Shown here: in pieces, positions 32,893 to 41,424 of the stretch
Layout of the letters: each line of letters opens with the position of its first letter
How positions within the stretch are numbered: position 1 is the stretch's first letter
Assembly: GCA_902491395.1 (NCBI GenBank)
Contig: CABUHO010000002.1
Location: forward strand, 62,001-126,000
Reading direction: 5' to 3'
From: an uncultured Collinsella sp.
Lineage (GTDB): Bacteria; Actinomycetota; Coriobacteriia; Coriobacteriales; Coriobacteriaceae
DNA length: 64,000 bases
Made by a program: the position numbers and the translations under genes
Notes under the pieces: generated by a model
What the model was told of the DNA's origin: nothing
Database searches by the model: none
Seen by the model: the letters and a program-made list of their open reading frames with translations, nothing else

Positions 32893-34236
32893 CTACTCGG
32901 CGAGAGCCTCCTGCTTGGCGATTGCCTTCTCGGAAATCTTCATAAAGGGCAGGTAGACGGCCATGCCAATGACAATCTCGAGAGCCTGCCACACGCCAGC
33001 GCGCCAGTCAAAGCCCGTAGCGAGCAGGGCATTGATGACGGGAGGCATAGTCCAGGGCACCTGGGCGATGCAGGGGCTGATGATGCCTGCGCAGGTAAGG
33101 CCATAGGTGATGCCGATGAACAGGTCGGGAAGAAGAACGAACGGAATCATGAGCGGCAGGTTGTACACGATGGGGTAACCGTAGATAACCGGCTCGTTGA
33201 TGTTGAACAGGCCAGGCAGGATAGCCATCTTGGAAACGGTCTCGGATGCCTTGTTCTTGGAGAAAAGGAGCGTGTCGAGCAGAAGCATGAGGGTGCAGCC
33301 CGAGCCGCCGATGAGGGCGAAGCTGTTAACGATCTGCATGTTCATGTAGTGATCGGGCTGGATGGTGCCACCGGCGGCAAAGGTAGCCATGTTGTCGACG
33401 ATGAGCATGGTCAGGATCGGCTCGACGGTAGCGCCAGAGATGGTGGACTGGTGAATACCGACGCAGAACAGCAGGTTAGCAAGGGTGTAGATGAGGATAA
33501 CAGCCCACGGACCGGCGTTCATGATGCTCTTGAGCGGGTTGGAGATGCACGTGGAGATGATGGCGCACAGATCGGTGCCGGCGCACACGGCGAGCAGGGC
33601 TGCGGCAAGAGCGAAAATCGCGAGGTTGAGCAGCATCGGGATCATGACGTTGAAGGAGTTGGAGACCGCGGGAGGCACGCCCTCGCCCAGCTTAACCTTG
33701 AGCTTCTCGACGCCAGAAATCTTGATGAAGAGCGAGACGGAGAGCAGGGCGATGATAATGGCCGAGAACAGACCATTAGTGCCAGTGTTGGCAGTCGAAA
33801 GGGCGCCCGTGACCTCGGCGGAGGTGATCTTGTCGGTGAGCAGCGGGCTCGTGGCGGCAAGCGTGGCGGTGATCTGCTGCGGCATCATGATGACGAAAGC
33901 AGAGATAGCGACGACCACGCAAGCGAGCGGGTTATCGAAACGCTTGTTCTTAGCGAGGCTGTAGCCAATCAATCCGGCCAAGATAATTGCAGAGACGTTG
34001 AGGGTACCCAGCGTAATCGCCGAACCCCACGTCTGAAGGTTGGCAAGGCCCGCCGCATCGAGCGGGAACAGGGGGAACACGACGTTGTTAATAAGAACCG
34101 CGATACCCGCAAGGATATAGAGCGGCGTGATGGTCGCGAAGGCATCGCGCAGGGAACGCAGGTGAACCTGGTTTCCCACCTTCGCAGAGACCTCGGCAAA
34201 CTTGTCGAGGAAGCTCTTTCCGTTGTCACTGGCCAT
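32893..34236 (-). CDS. Cellobiose-family PTS EIIC permease
   Basis: 447 residues with about 10 transmembrane helices, of the PTS EIIC lactose/cellobiose/diacetylchitobiose family. Typical segments are LRDAFATITPLYILAGIAVLINN, LLFCVGIHQSTISGATVEPILTMLI, SGCTLMLLLD and GLFNINEPVIYGYPIVYNL. It brings a beta-linked disaccharide into the cell as its 6-phosphate. AGGAG precedes the ATG. The gap of 160 bases to EIIB holds no terminator, so all four genes may share a transcript. Confidence 0.93.
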   Translation of the reverse strand: MASDNGKSFLDKFAEVSAKVGNQVHLRSLRDAFATITPLYILAGIAVLINNVVFPLFPLDAAGLANLQTWGSAITLGTLNVSAIILAGLIGYSLAKNKRFDNPLACVVVAISAFVIMMPQQITATLAATSPLLTDKITSAEVTGALSTANTGTNGLFSAIIIALLSVSLFIKISGVEKLKVKLGEGVPPAVSNSFNVMIPMLLNLAIFALAAALLAVCAGTDLCAIISTCISNPLKSIMNAGPWAVILIYTLANLLFCVGIHQSTISGATVEPILTMLIVDNMATFAAGGTIQPDHYMNMQIVNSFALIGGSGCTLMLLLDTLLFSKNKASETVSKMAILPGLFNINEPVIYGYPIVYNLPLMIPFVLLPDLFIGITYGLTCAGIISPCIAQVPWTMPPVINALLATGFDWRAGVWQALEIVIGMAVYLPFMKISEKAIAKQEALAE

Positions 34237-34356
34237 GATTGCTCCTAACTTTCAAATCCGGCCTTTTCCTATGCGCACGGTGGCCTGTCGCCCTCTGCCA
34301 CCAGATGTGCCATGTGTTTCGCGCGGCGGCGCGCGGTCTGGGCGTTCGCCCGGTCG

Positions 34357-35757
34357 CTAATCAACCACGTGGGTTGTGGCGACCTGTTTGAGCCAGGCCG
34401 CTGACTTCTTAAGGCGGCGCTTGTAGCCGTCCATAAGGTCGACCTCGACAAAACCGTAACGGTTCTTAAAGGCATTAGCCCAAGACCAGTTATCGATGAC
34501 GGCCCAGTAATGGTATCCGCGGCACTTGGCGCCCTCGGCAATTGCCTTGGCCACCCACTCCAGGTGCTGACGTACAAAGTCGACGCGGTAGTCATCCTGG
34601 ATGGTTCCTTCGGCGTCACGGTTCTTGTATTCGTCCATGATGCCGATGCCGTTCTCGGAAACGAACCACTCAAGGTCGGGGTAGTTTTTAGCGCAGTCCA
34701 TGCCAAAGTCGTAGAGGCCCTGCGGGTAGATCTCCCAGCCACGGCTCTCGTTCATAACGGCGTCGGGCCATACGTACTCGTCGGCAAAGTGCGGCAGGCC
34801 GTACTGGTCGACCTTGCTCGCCGGCGCCTGAACACGCGTGGGGTGGTAGTAGTTGCAGCCGAGCCAGTCGACAACACCCTGCTTGAGAATCTCTTGGTCG
34901 CCGGCACGGAACGGGAGCTTAACGCCGCCCTCGGCCAGGCTGTCGAGTACGTCGGCAGGAAGCTCGCCTTTGGTAATAAGGTCGAGCCACCAGCGATTGT
35001 TGATACCGCTGGTCATACGCACGGCCTCGAGGTCTGCCTCGTTGGGGTTCTCCTTGGTATAGACCGGGGTAAAGCAGTTGATCATGCCGATCTTGGCATC
35101 GGCGCGAATAGCGCCCTCGTCATAGGCCTTACGGTAGTTGGCCACGGCCAGCGCATGTGCCAGCGAGATGTGATACTGCACGGTGCGGGCGCGGCTAAAG
35201 TCGTGGAGCTGCGGGAACCACACGCCCTCCTGATAGCGCTGTTCGGGCTCGACGATGGGCTCGTTAAAGGTGAACCAGTGCTTAATCTCCTGGCCAAACT
35301 CGTGGAAGGCGACGTCGGCGTAATGCGCGTAAGCCTCGACGACCTCGCGGCTCTCCCAGCCGCCACGGTTAAAGAGGTAGGTGGGCATGTCAAAGTGGTA
35401 CAAGTTGACAAACGGCTCCAAGCCGGCCTCGCGAGAGGCGCGGAACAGCTCGTGATACCACGCAGCACCCTCCTCGTTGAGGTTGCCGTCGGCATCGAGC
35501 AGACGGCTCCACTGGATGGAAGTGCGATAGGTATTCAGGCCCAAGTCCTTCAAAATGCGAAAGTCTTCCTGGTACTTGGCCATAAAGTCATTGCCGGCAT
35601 AAGAGCCAACGCAGTTGTAGAACGAACCCAGATCCTGGATGGACCAGGTGTCCCACAGGTTCTCGAGCTTGCCGCCCTGGTTCCACTGACCCTCAGTCTG
35701 TGGGCCGGACATAGCGGCGCCAAAGAAGAAGTCGCTGGGCAGCTGATACTGAGCCAT
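34357..35757 (-). CDS. GH1 6-phospho-beta-glucosidase
   Basis: 466 residues from the ATG at 35757 after GCGAGGA. It is a family 1 glycoside hydrolase. The acid/base is Glu166 in WFTFNEPIVEP, and the nucleophile is Glu368 in FVSENGIG. It hydrolyses 6-phospho-cellobiose-type disaccharides made by the adjacent PTS, giving glucose and glucose-6-P. The length is normal. It is the first gene of a minus-strand set with EIIC, EIIB and EIIA, and is divergent from a GntR regulator. Confidence 0.93.
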   Translation of the reverse strand: MAQYQLPSDFFFGAAMSGPQTEGQWNQGGKLENLWDTWSIQDLGSFYNCVGSYAGNDFMAKYQEDFRILKDLGLNTYRTSIQWSRLLDADGNLNEEGAAWYHELFRASREAGLEPFVNLYHFDMPTYLFNRGGWESREVVEAYAHYADVAFHEFGQEIKHWFTFNEPIVEPEQRYQEGVWFPQLHDFSRARTVQYHISLAHALAVANYRKAYDEGAIRADAKIGMINCFTPVYTKENPNEADLEAVRMTSGINNRWWLDLITKGELPADVLDSLAEGGVKLPFRAGDQEILKQGVVDWLGCNYYHPTRVQAPASKVDQYGLPHFADEYVWPDAVMNESRGWEIYPQGLYDFGMDCAKNYPDLEWFVSENGIGIMDEYKNRDAEGTIQDDYRVDFVRQHLEWVAKAIAEGAKCRGYHYWAVIDNWSWANAFKNRYGFVEVDLMDGYKRRLKKSAAWLKQVATTHVVD

Positions 35758-35792
35758 CAAAGTCCTCGCTTTCGTGTCTAGAGCTTTCGGTT

Positions 35793-35879
35793 GGAGACGG
35801 GTTTGCTTTGGCAGGTTATCCGGCCGCGGGCGCGCACCGGTTTTCCGGATATCCGACCCACCAAAACAAATCCGTCTCC
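35793..35879. repeat. 87-bp inverted repeat upstream of the GH1 gene
   Basis: The left arm begins GGAGACGGGTTTGCTTTGG and the right arm ends CCAAAACAAATCCGTCTCC. Both continue inward to CCGG, with small mismatches and one short indel. It contains the word GGTTTGCTTTGGCAGGTT also found at 31921-31940. It is placed between the GH1 gene and its promoter region, so it would be in the 5' leader of the PTS/GH1 transcript. Confidence 0.65.
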
Positions 35880-35911
35880 AAACAGCACAAGCAAACGCCA
35901 ATGCATCTCGC

Positions 35912-36023
35912 TTGTTGTCTGTAACAATAGCGCTCTAATTTTCTGTGTAAAGCGTCTTTTTCATTTTTCTTTATCGAACTTCTTTCATAAAAGCCATATG
36001 GATGCTTTTTAAGTAGGTATACT
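35912..36023. promoter_or_regulatory. Divergent control region of GH1-PTS and GntR genes
   Basis: A dyad, TTGTTGTCTGTAACAA (35912-35927), extends to CGCT/AGCG on each side. This is a TTGT-N8-ACAA form, the kind bound by GntR/HutC regulators. On the plus strand a TATACT (36018-36023) lies 36 bases before the regulator start, without a good -35 box. The dyad is a candidate operator for the regulator at 36060. Confidence 0.4.
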
Positions 36024-36059
36024 CTCTTTATATCGACGCAAATATGAAGGGAGGATTGC

Positions 36060-36779
36060 ATGATTCCCAAATACGAGGCGATAGCTGCAGATATCCGTCG
36101 AAGCATCGAGGACGGCTCCCTTAAGCCGGGCGACAAACTGCCCACCGTCGTAGAGTTTTGCGAGCTGTATAGCGTTTCCAAGATCACCGTCAAGCGCGCG
36201 ATCGAGCAGATCACCGAGGAGGGCCTTATTACTAGCCGGCGCGGATCGGGCACCTACGTCAAGGACACGGCGGGGCTTCCCAGCCAGGTGTTTTTCCAAG
36301 GCAAAAACGACCGCGCCCAAGGCTTTTCGTACGAGCATCGCGGGGAGAAGGTGACCTCGGTGGTCTACGATTTCTCGATCGTCAATCCGCCGGCAGAGGT
36401 TGCGACCCAACTGGGAATGGCCGAAGACGACTTTGCCTATCACATCGTGCGCGTACGCGAGGTCGATGGTCAGCCCATCGTTATCGAGTACACCTATATG
36501 CCACTCGAGCTGATTCCGGGTCTTAAGAAAAAAGACCTGTACGCATCGATCTACAGCTTCATCCGCGAGCAGTGCGGACTCAAGATCTCGAGTTTCCACC
36601 GTACCATTCGCGCTGTCGCGGCAACTGAAGAAGAGGCCGAGCGCCTGGATACAAAACCCGGCTCTCCCTTGCTCGAACTCAACCAGATTGGCTTCTTGGA
36701 TAGCGGCACCGCGTTTGAATATTCTGTCTCGCACAACGTAGGCGACCGCTTTGAGCTGCACAACGTAACGCTGGCCTAG
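36060..36779 (+). CDS. GntR/HutC-family regulator of the cellobiose PTS
   Basis: 239 residues. The N-terminal winged helix (1-70, PKYEAIAADIRRSIEDGSLKPGDKLPTVVEFCELYSVSKITVKRAI) precedes a UTRA domain (about 90-235). UTRA regulators next to beta-glucoside PTS genes sense phospho-sugars such as cellobiose-6-P. It is divergent from the GH1 and PTS genes. GGGAGG precedes the ATG at 36060. It is a paralogue of the regulator at 1911, with a different operator. Confidence 0.88.
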   Translation: MIPKYEAIAADIRRSIEDGSLKPGDKLPTVVEFCELYSVSKITVKRAIEQITEEGLITSRRGSGTYVKDTAGLPSQVFFQGKNDRAQGFSYEHRGEKVTSVVYDFSIVNPPAEVATQLGMAEDDFAYHIVRVREVDGQPIVIEYTYMPLELIPGLKKKDLYASIYSFIREQCGLKISSFHRTIRAVAATEEEAERLDTKPGSPLLELNQIGFLDSGTAFEYSVSHNVGDRFELHNVTLA

Positions 36780-36851
36780 TTTTGTAATCCGGTGGGTGCT
36801 CGTTTTGAGCTGTCTTACGCGGCACCCGCACAACCTTATGGGAGTATGCAC

Positions 36852-37784
36852 ATGTCCGATTTGATTAAACTCACGCCGATCTTCCACGAGAAGATCTGGG
36901 GCGGCCGCCAGCTGGAGACCGTGTTTGGCTACGACATTCCCGAGGGTCCCATCGGTGAGTGCTGGGCCATCTCGGCACACCCCAACGGCGACTGCCAGAT
37001 CGCTGAGGGCCCGTACGTCGGTCACACGCTATCATGGCTGTGGGCCGAGCACCGCGAGCTCTTTGGCAACTGCGAGGGCAAGGAGTTCCCGCTGCTCATT
37101 AAGATTCTAGACGCCAAGGACGACCTTTCGATCCAGATCCACCCCAACGACGAGTACGCCGCCGAGCACGAGAACGGCAGCCTGGGCAAAACCGAGTGCT
37201 GGTATGTACTGGACTGCGAGCCCGGTGCCACGATCATCGTCGGCCAGCGCGCGCACGACCGCACCGAGGCTGCGCAGATGATCGAGGAGGGCCGTTGGAA
37301 CGAGATGCTCAACGTGTTGCCGATCCACAAGGGCGACTTTTTCCAGATTGATTCCGGTACCGTGCACGCCATCAAGACCGGCACGCTCATTTTGGAGACG
37401 CAGCAGTCGAGCGACGTGACGTATCGCCTGTACGACTACGACCGCCCCGGCACCGATGGCAAGCTGCGTCCGCTGCACATTGAGCAGAGCCTCGACTGCA
37501 TTGACTTTGATGTTCAGGCTCCGACCGACGGCACGGTGACCGCGCCCGAGGTCGATGGCGTGACCGAGCTCGAGTCTAACTCCTGCTACACCGTCGATCG
37601 CGTGCGCGTCAACGGCAGCAAGACCTTGGAGCAGCGCTGGCCCTTCATGTGCCTGTCGGTCATCGACGGCGAGGGCACCGTGTGCGGCGAGCCCGTTCAC
37701 AAGGGCAGCCACCTGCTGGCCCCGAGCACCGTGGACCAGATCGAACTAGAAGGCAAAATGGAACTGACCATCAGCCACCTCTAG
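36852..37784 (+). CDS. manA: Mannose-6-phosphate isomerase, class I
   Basis: 310 residues from the ATG at 36852, the best spacing from GGGAG. The cupin has zinc-ligand residues in QIHPNDEYAAEH and FFQIDSGTVHAIKTGTLILETQQSSDVTYRLYDY, where VHAI carries the third His and R the catalytic Arg. It interconverts mannose-6-P and fructose-6-P. It lies 70 bases after the GntR gene on the same strand and may be co-transcribed with it. The terminator at 37812 follows. Confidence 0.92.
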   Translation: MSDLIKLTPIFHEKIWGGRQLETVFGYDIPEGPIGECWAISAHPNGDCQIAEGPYVGHTLSWLWAEHRELFGNCEGKEFPLLIKILDAKDDLSIQIHPNDEYAAEHENGSLGKTECWYVLDCEPGATIIVGQRAHDRTEAAQMIEEGRWNEMLNVLPIHKGDFFQIDSGTVHAIKTGTLILETQQSSDVTYRLYDYDRPGTDGKLRPLHIEQSLDCIDFDVQAPTDGTVTAPEVDGVTELESNSCYTVDRVRVNGSKTLEQRWPFMCLSVIDGEGTVCGEPVHKGSHLLAPSTVDQIELEGKMELTISHL

Positions 37785-37811
37785 GTCGCAACAACAACCA
37801 AAACGAAACAA

Positions 37812-37843
37812 GGGGCTCCCCCGCTCAAATACGGGGGAGCCCC
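37812..37843 (+). terminator. Terminator after manA
   Basis: GGGGCTCCCCCG (37812-37823) pairs perfectly with CGGGGGAGCCCC (37832-37843). Only a modest T content follows. Confidence 0.75.
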
Positions 37844-38066
37844 TACTCGTATCTATTTCTCAGCCCACCCGGCTCTCCAGACCAAAAAGCGAACGAGCAG
37901 AGCGACGTTCGCAAGCAACGTCACCTGAGGACCTGGGTGGGCGTATAGGGCAACATCGGTCGCGAGTTCCGCACGAGCCGGAGAGCACTTAATGTGCTCT
38001 CCGTGCGAGCAGGACTGTCCGAGCAGGCGACCAAAGCCCCCGGCGCGCCCGCCTAGCCGGATGTAC

Positions 38067-38165
38067 GGGTTTTCCAGGTGCGGCAGATCGGCCTGAAAGA
38101 GGAGGGCATAGACCTTGAGGTCATGCCCGACGATTGAAGGCCGAGGTGCCGTGCCTGGGAAAGCC
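38067..38165 (-). repeat. 99-bp hairpin of the 3'-end family, at the pcrA stop
   Basis: Nested pairs run from GGGTTTTCCAGG (38067-38078) with CCTGGGAAAGCC (38154-38165), through CGGCA/TGCCG and TCGGCCT/AGGCCGA. The apex is GGGCATAGACCTTGAGGTC then ATGCCC. The right end lies 2 bases past the pcrA stop. The apex is nearly identical to that of the hairpin at 41310-41409. Confidence 0.75.
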
Positions 38166-38167
38166 GC

Positions 38168-41068
38168 CTAGGTCAGTTTCACTATAGGCGCAAAGCCCTT
38201 CATGAGCTTTTTGGTCTGGCCGGTCTTTTCGAATTGAACCTCGATCATGTCTCCAGCGACCGAGATCACGGTACCCGTGCCAAAGGTCTTGTGGCTCACG
38301 GTATCGCCCGCGGTAAAATCCTGCGATGCGCTGGCGCGATCGACCTTGCGCTCCACCGTCGGCGACACCTTGGACGACGGCTTTTTAGCTCGCGGCGCGC
38401 CCGAGCCAAAGGTCGAGGCAACACGGCCGGCGTCGGGCGAGACCCCACGATGGCGCTCGGTCCCGTAGCTGCTGCCGCCAAAGAAGTCGTCAAAGCTCGA
38501 TCCGCCGCGCGAACCGGAACCGCCGGTCGAGCGCGTATGCGAACCAAACACCTTGCCGCCATACATATCCGAGCCCATGCCCGAGCCAAAGGTGCCGTGA
38601 CGGTCGCCGCGCTTCTCCCAGCCCGTGCCCTCAAAACCGGCAGAACCGATACCGCTAAACTCGATATCCTCAAACGGAATCTCGTTGAGGAAGCGCGAAC
38701 GCGGGTTGGCAGAGGTCGAGCCGTAGGTGCGACGCGTGGCAGCATAGGTCAAGAACAAGCGTTTACGGGCGCGCGTGATGGCGACGTAGGCCAGGCGACG
38801 CTCCTCCTCGAGCTTGCCCGGATCATCGCTGCCGCCAAAGTCGTGCACGTGCGGGAAGATGCCCTCCTCCATGCCGGCCACGAACACCGCCGGGAACTCC
38901 AGACCCTTGGCGGAGTGGATGGTCATCATGGTAATGGCATGCGTCTCGCCGGCCAGGGAATCCAAGTCGGAGCGCAGGGCCAGCCACTCCATGAGTGCCG
39001 GCAGCGCCTTACAGGTGAGCGGACCGTAGGTGCGCTCAATCTCGTCGGCATGCACGGCACCCGCCGGTAGCTCTGTTGGCACGGCATACGCGTTGCCCGC
39101 GATGGCGGCGGCCAGGGCATCCTGCGGCGAGAGCGCCGGGGCGGCTAGGTTATCGAGCGGATTGGAACCTGCGGCGTCACGAGCGCCGACAAGTGCCTCA
39201 AACGAGGATGCCGGAGCGGACGGCCCCGGCTCGGGCGCGGGCGCACTCACCACGACGGGCTCGGACTCGGCGATGGACGGCACGTCGGCAACACCGGCCG
39301 CGCGCAGCTCTTCTAGACTCTCGAGCGTACCCTCGATATCCTCGTGCGTCTCCTCAAATTCGGCGGCGACGCCCAGGAATTCCTGGATGTTCTCGGCGCG
39401 GCTCTCGGACTCCATGGTGCCCTCGGCGCGAAACGCCTGCAGCAGCCCCGTCTTATCGACAATCATCTCGACGACATCCTTGAGCTCGCCGTCCATGCGA
39501 CGGCCCTCGCGCACCAGCGACACAAAGCTCGACAGGCCGTTGCGCACCTTGGCACTAAACATGCCCGTCTCGGCTGTTGCGATCTCGCAGGCCTGGAAGA
39601 ATGAGCAGCGGTTGTCGCGCGCCAGCTGCTCGATCTTTTGGATCGAGGTGGAGCCGATGCCGCGGCGCGGCGTGTTGATGACGCGCTTGACGCTCATCTC
39701 GTCGGCCGGGTTCACGATCATCTTGAGGTAGGCCATGACGTCGCGGATCTCGGCGCGGTCGAAGAATCGCGTGCCGCCGACGATCTTGTAGGGCACGCCC
39801 GCGCGCAGGAACATATCTTCGAGGATACGCGACTGGGCGTTGGTGCGGTAGAACACGGCGATATCGTCGTAGCTCGTACCCTTGGCATGCAGCTTCTCGA
39901 TCTCGCCGGCAATCCAGCGACCCTCGTCGCGCTCGTCGCTTGCCTGGAAAGCCTGGATCTTCTCGCCATCGCCCTCGGCCGTAAACAGGCGCTTGTCCTT
40001 GCGCTGCGAGTTGTGGCGAACAACGGCATTGGCGGCGCTCAGGATGTGACCCGTGGAGCGATAGTTCTGCTCCAGCTTGACGGTCTTGCAGTTTTTAAAG
40101 TCCTTCTCAAAGTCCAGGATATTGGTGATGTCGGCGCCACGCCAGCTATAAATGGACTGGTCGTCGTCGCCCACGACCATGAGGTTTTGGTACTTGGCGG
40201 CCAGCAGGTTGGCGATCTCGTACTGGACGTGGTTGGTGTCCTGATACTCGTCGACGCTAATGTAGCGGAAGCGCTCTTGGTACTTGTCGAGTACCTCGGG
40301 GCGGGTGCGCAGCAGCTCGAGCGCGCGCACGAGCAGGTCGTCAAAGTCCATCGCATTGGCGGCGCGCAAGCGGCGCTCCAGCTCCAGGTAGACCTGCGCG
40401 GCCTTTTTGTCGTTGGGGCTATCGGCGGACTTGAGCATGTCCTCGGGCCCGATCATGGCGTTTTTAGCAGAGCTGATCTTGCTGCGGATCATGTTGATGG
40501 GGAACTGCTTTTGCTCGATGCCGAGCGCCTGCATAATGTCGCGCACCATGCGCTTTGAGTCATCGTCATCGTAGATGGTGAACTGGCCGGTGTAGCCCAG
40601 CAGGTCGGCGTCCTCGCGCAGCATGCGCACGCACATGGCATGGAAGGTGCACACCCACATGCCACGGGTGCCGCTTGGGATGAGTGCCGCCAGACGCTCG
40701 CGCATCTCGGCAGCGGCCTTGTTGGTAAACGTAATGGCAAGAACCTGCCAAGGCTTAACACCCAGGTCGCCGAGCATATGGGCGATGCGGAAGGTCAGGA
40801 CGCGGGTCTTGCCCGAGCCAGCACCGGCAAGGACCAGCAGCGGGCCCTCGGTGGTCAGGACCGCCTCGCGCTGGGCGGGATTAAGGCTGTCGATGTCGAC
40901 GAGCGGCTTGGCAGGTTTGGGCGCCGGAGCCGGGGCGTCGTAGATGTCGAGCGGAACGAGCTCGGGCTCCGGCGCAGCGGGGGCGGTGTATGCATCGAGT
41001 GGCACGGGTTCCGGCGCAGGCGGCACGGGTACCGCGGCGTTCTTTTCCCAGGGCAGGGGCTGGGTCAT
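38168..41068 (-). CDS. pcrA: UvrD/PcrA-type 3'-5' DNA helicase
   Basis: 966 residues from the ATG at 41068 after GAGGAG. SF1 motifs are in order: Walker A AGAGSGKTRV, motif Ia AITFTNKAAAEM, DEYQDTNHVQYE, DDDQSIYSWRGA, EQNYRST, TIHSAKGLEF and VAITRARKRL. It unwinds DNA in excision repair and replication. The N-terminus has about 60 extra Pro-rich residues with a doubled motif (EPVPLDAYTAP, ELVPLDIYDAP). A 100-residue insert (about 595-690, AAPALSPQ..., SEPVVVSAPAPEPG) divides domain 2. The C-terminus is Gly/Ser-rich, then a PcrA-type FTAGDTVSHKTFGTGTVISV Tudor-like region that in PcrA binds RNA polymerase. The length exceeds the usual 720-780 residues. Confidence 0.93.
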   Translation of the reverse strand: MTQPLPWEKNAAVPVPPAPEPVPLDAYTAPAAPEPELVPLDIYDAPAPAPKPAKPLVDIDSLNPAQREAVLTTEGPLLVLAGAGSGKTRVLTFRIAHMLGDLGVKPWQVLAITFTNKAAAEMRERLAALIPSGTRGMWVCTFHAMCVRMLREDADLLGYTGQFTIYDDDDSKRMVRDIMQALGIEQKQFPINMIRSKISSAKNAMIGPEDMLKSADSPNDKKAAQVYLELERRLRAANAMDFDDLLVRALELLRTRPEVLDKYQERFRYISVDEYQDTNHVQYEIANLLAAKYQNLMVVGDDDQSIYSWRGADITNILDFEKDFKNCKTVKLEQNYRSTGHILSAANAVVRHNSQRKDKRLFTAEGDGEKIQAFQASDERDEGRWIAGEIEKLHAKGTSYDDIAVFYRTNAQSRILEDMFLRAGVPYKIVGGTRFFDRAEIRDVMAYLKMIVNPADEMSVKRVINTPRRGIGSTSIQKIEQLARDNRCSFFQACEIATAETGMFSAKVRNGLSSFVSLVREGRRMDGELKDVVEMIVDKTGLLQAFRAEGTMESESRAENIQEFLGVAAEFEETHEDIEGTLESLEELRAAGVADVPSIAESEPVVVSAPAPEPGPSAPASSFEALVGARDAAGSNPLDNLAAPALSPQDALAAAIAGNAYAVPTELPAGAVHADEIERTYGPLTCKALPALMEWLALRSDLDSLAGETHAITMMTIHSAKGLEFPAVFVAGMEEGIFPHVHDFGGSDDPGKLEEERRLAYVAITRARKRLFLTYAATRRTYGSTSANPRSRFLNEIPFEDIEFSGIGSAGFEGTGWEKRGDRHGTFGSGMGSDMYGGKVFGSHTRSTGGSGSRGGSSFDDFFGGSSYGTERHRGVSPDAGRVASTFGSGAPRAKKPSSKVSPTVERKVDRASASQDFTAGDTVSHKTFGTGTVISVAGDMIEVQFEKTGQTKKLMKGFAPIVKLT

Positions 41069-41207
41069 GGGCGACTCCTCATCTGACGGACGGCGCGCCT
41101 GCGGGCAGCGCCATAGTTTGAGCCGTACCAGTATACCGAGCCGCGCGGACACCGACGCAAATCACACCACGACTCCGTGCGCCACCGTCAGGCCCGTCCC
41201 AGCGGAT

Positions 41208-41274
41208 TTGGCGCAATGGGGTCAGGTTAGTCTGCACCACGTTGGTGCAAAGAAATCTGACCCCATTGCGCCAA
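41208..41274. repeat. 67-bp palindromic element with 18-bp perfect ends
   Basis: TTGGCGCAATGGGGTCAG (41208-41225) is the exact reverse complement of 41257-41274. Inside is a second palindrome, TGCACCA-CGT-TGGTGCA. The inner core recurs at 30849-30870. Such a perfect double palindrome suggests an inserted REP-like unit. Confidence 0.75.
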
Positions 41275-41309
41275 TCACGGAGCCACCGATGTCATGGCAA
41301 CGGTAGCGA

Positions 41310-41409
41310 GCGGCGGCCAGAGCGAACAAATTGGCATGAAAAGAGGACGGCATAGACCTTTTGGTCATGCCGCCCTCTTTGAATGACAAGTTGTCGCTCT
41401 GGCCGCCGC
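41310..41409 (-). repeat. 100-bp hairpin of the 3'-end family, after uppP
   Basis: GCGGCGGCCAG (41310-41320) pairs with CTGGCCGCCGC (41399-41409). Inner arms are AAAGAGG/CCTCTTT and CGGCAT/ATGCCG, with apex AGACCTTTTGGTC. The right end is 15 bases past the uppP stop. It ends in no T run. Confidence 0.75.
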
Positions 41410-41424
41410 GCAGCGTCAACCAAG

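Larger units (their letters stand above)
37785..38165. other. Hairpin-rich region between manA and pcrA
   Basis: About 380 bases without a gene between convergent genes. It holds four structures. (1) The manA terminator at 37812-37843. (2) A long loop structure at 37862-37946 closed by CCCACCC/GGGTGGG. (3) A stem GGAGAGCAC/GTGCTCTCC (37975-37997). (4) The 99-bp hairpin at 38067-38165 next to the pcrA stop. Confidence 0.6.
41069..41424. other. Intergenic region with two palindromic elements
   Basis: About 355 bases. It holds the perfect palindromic element at 41208-41274 and the long hairpin at 41310-41409. The rest (41069-41207) shows no other feature and should contain the pcrA promoter on the minus strand. 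Confidence 0.6.
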
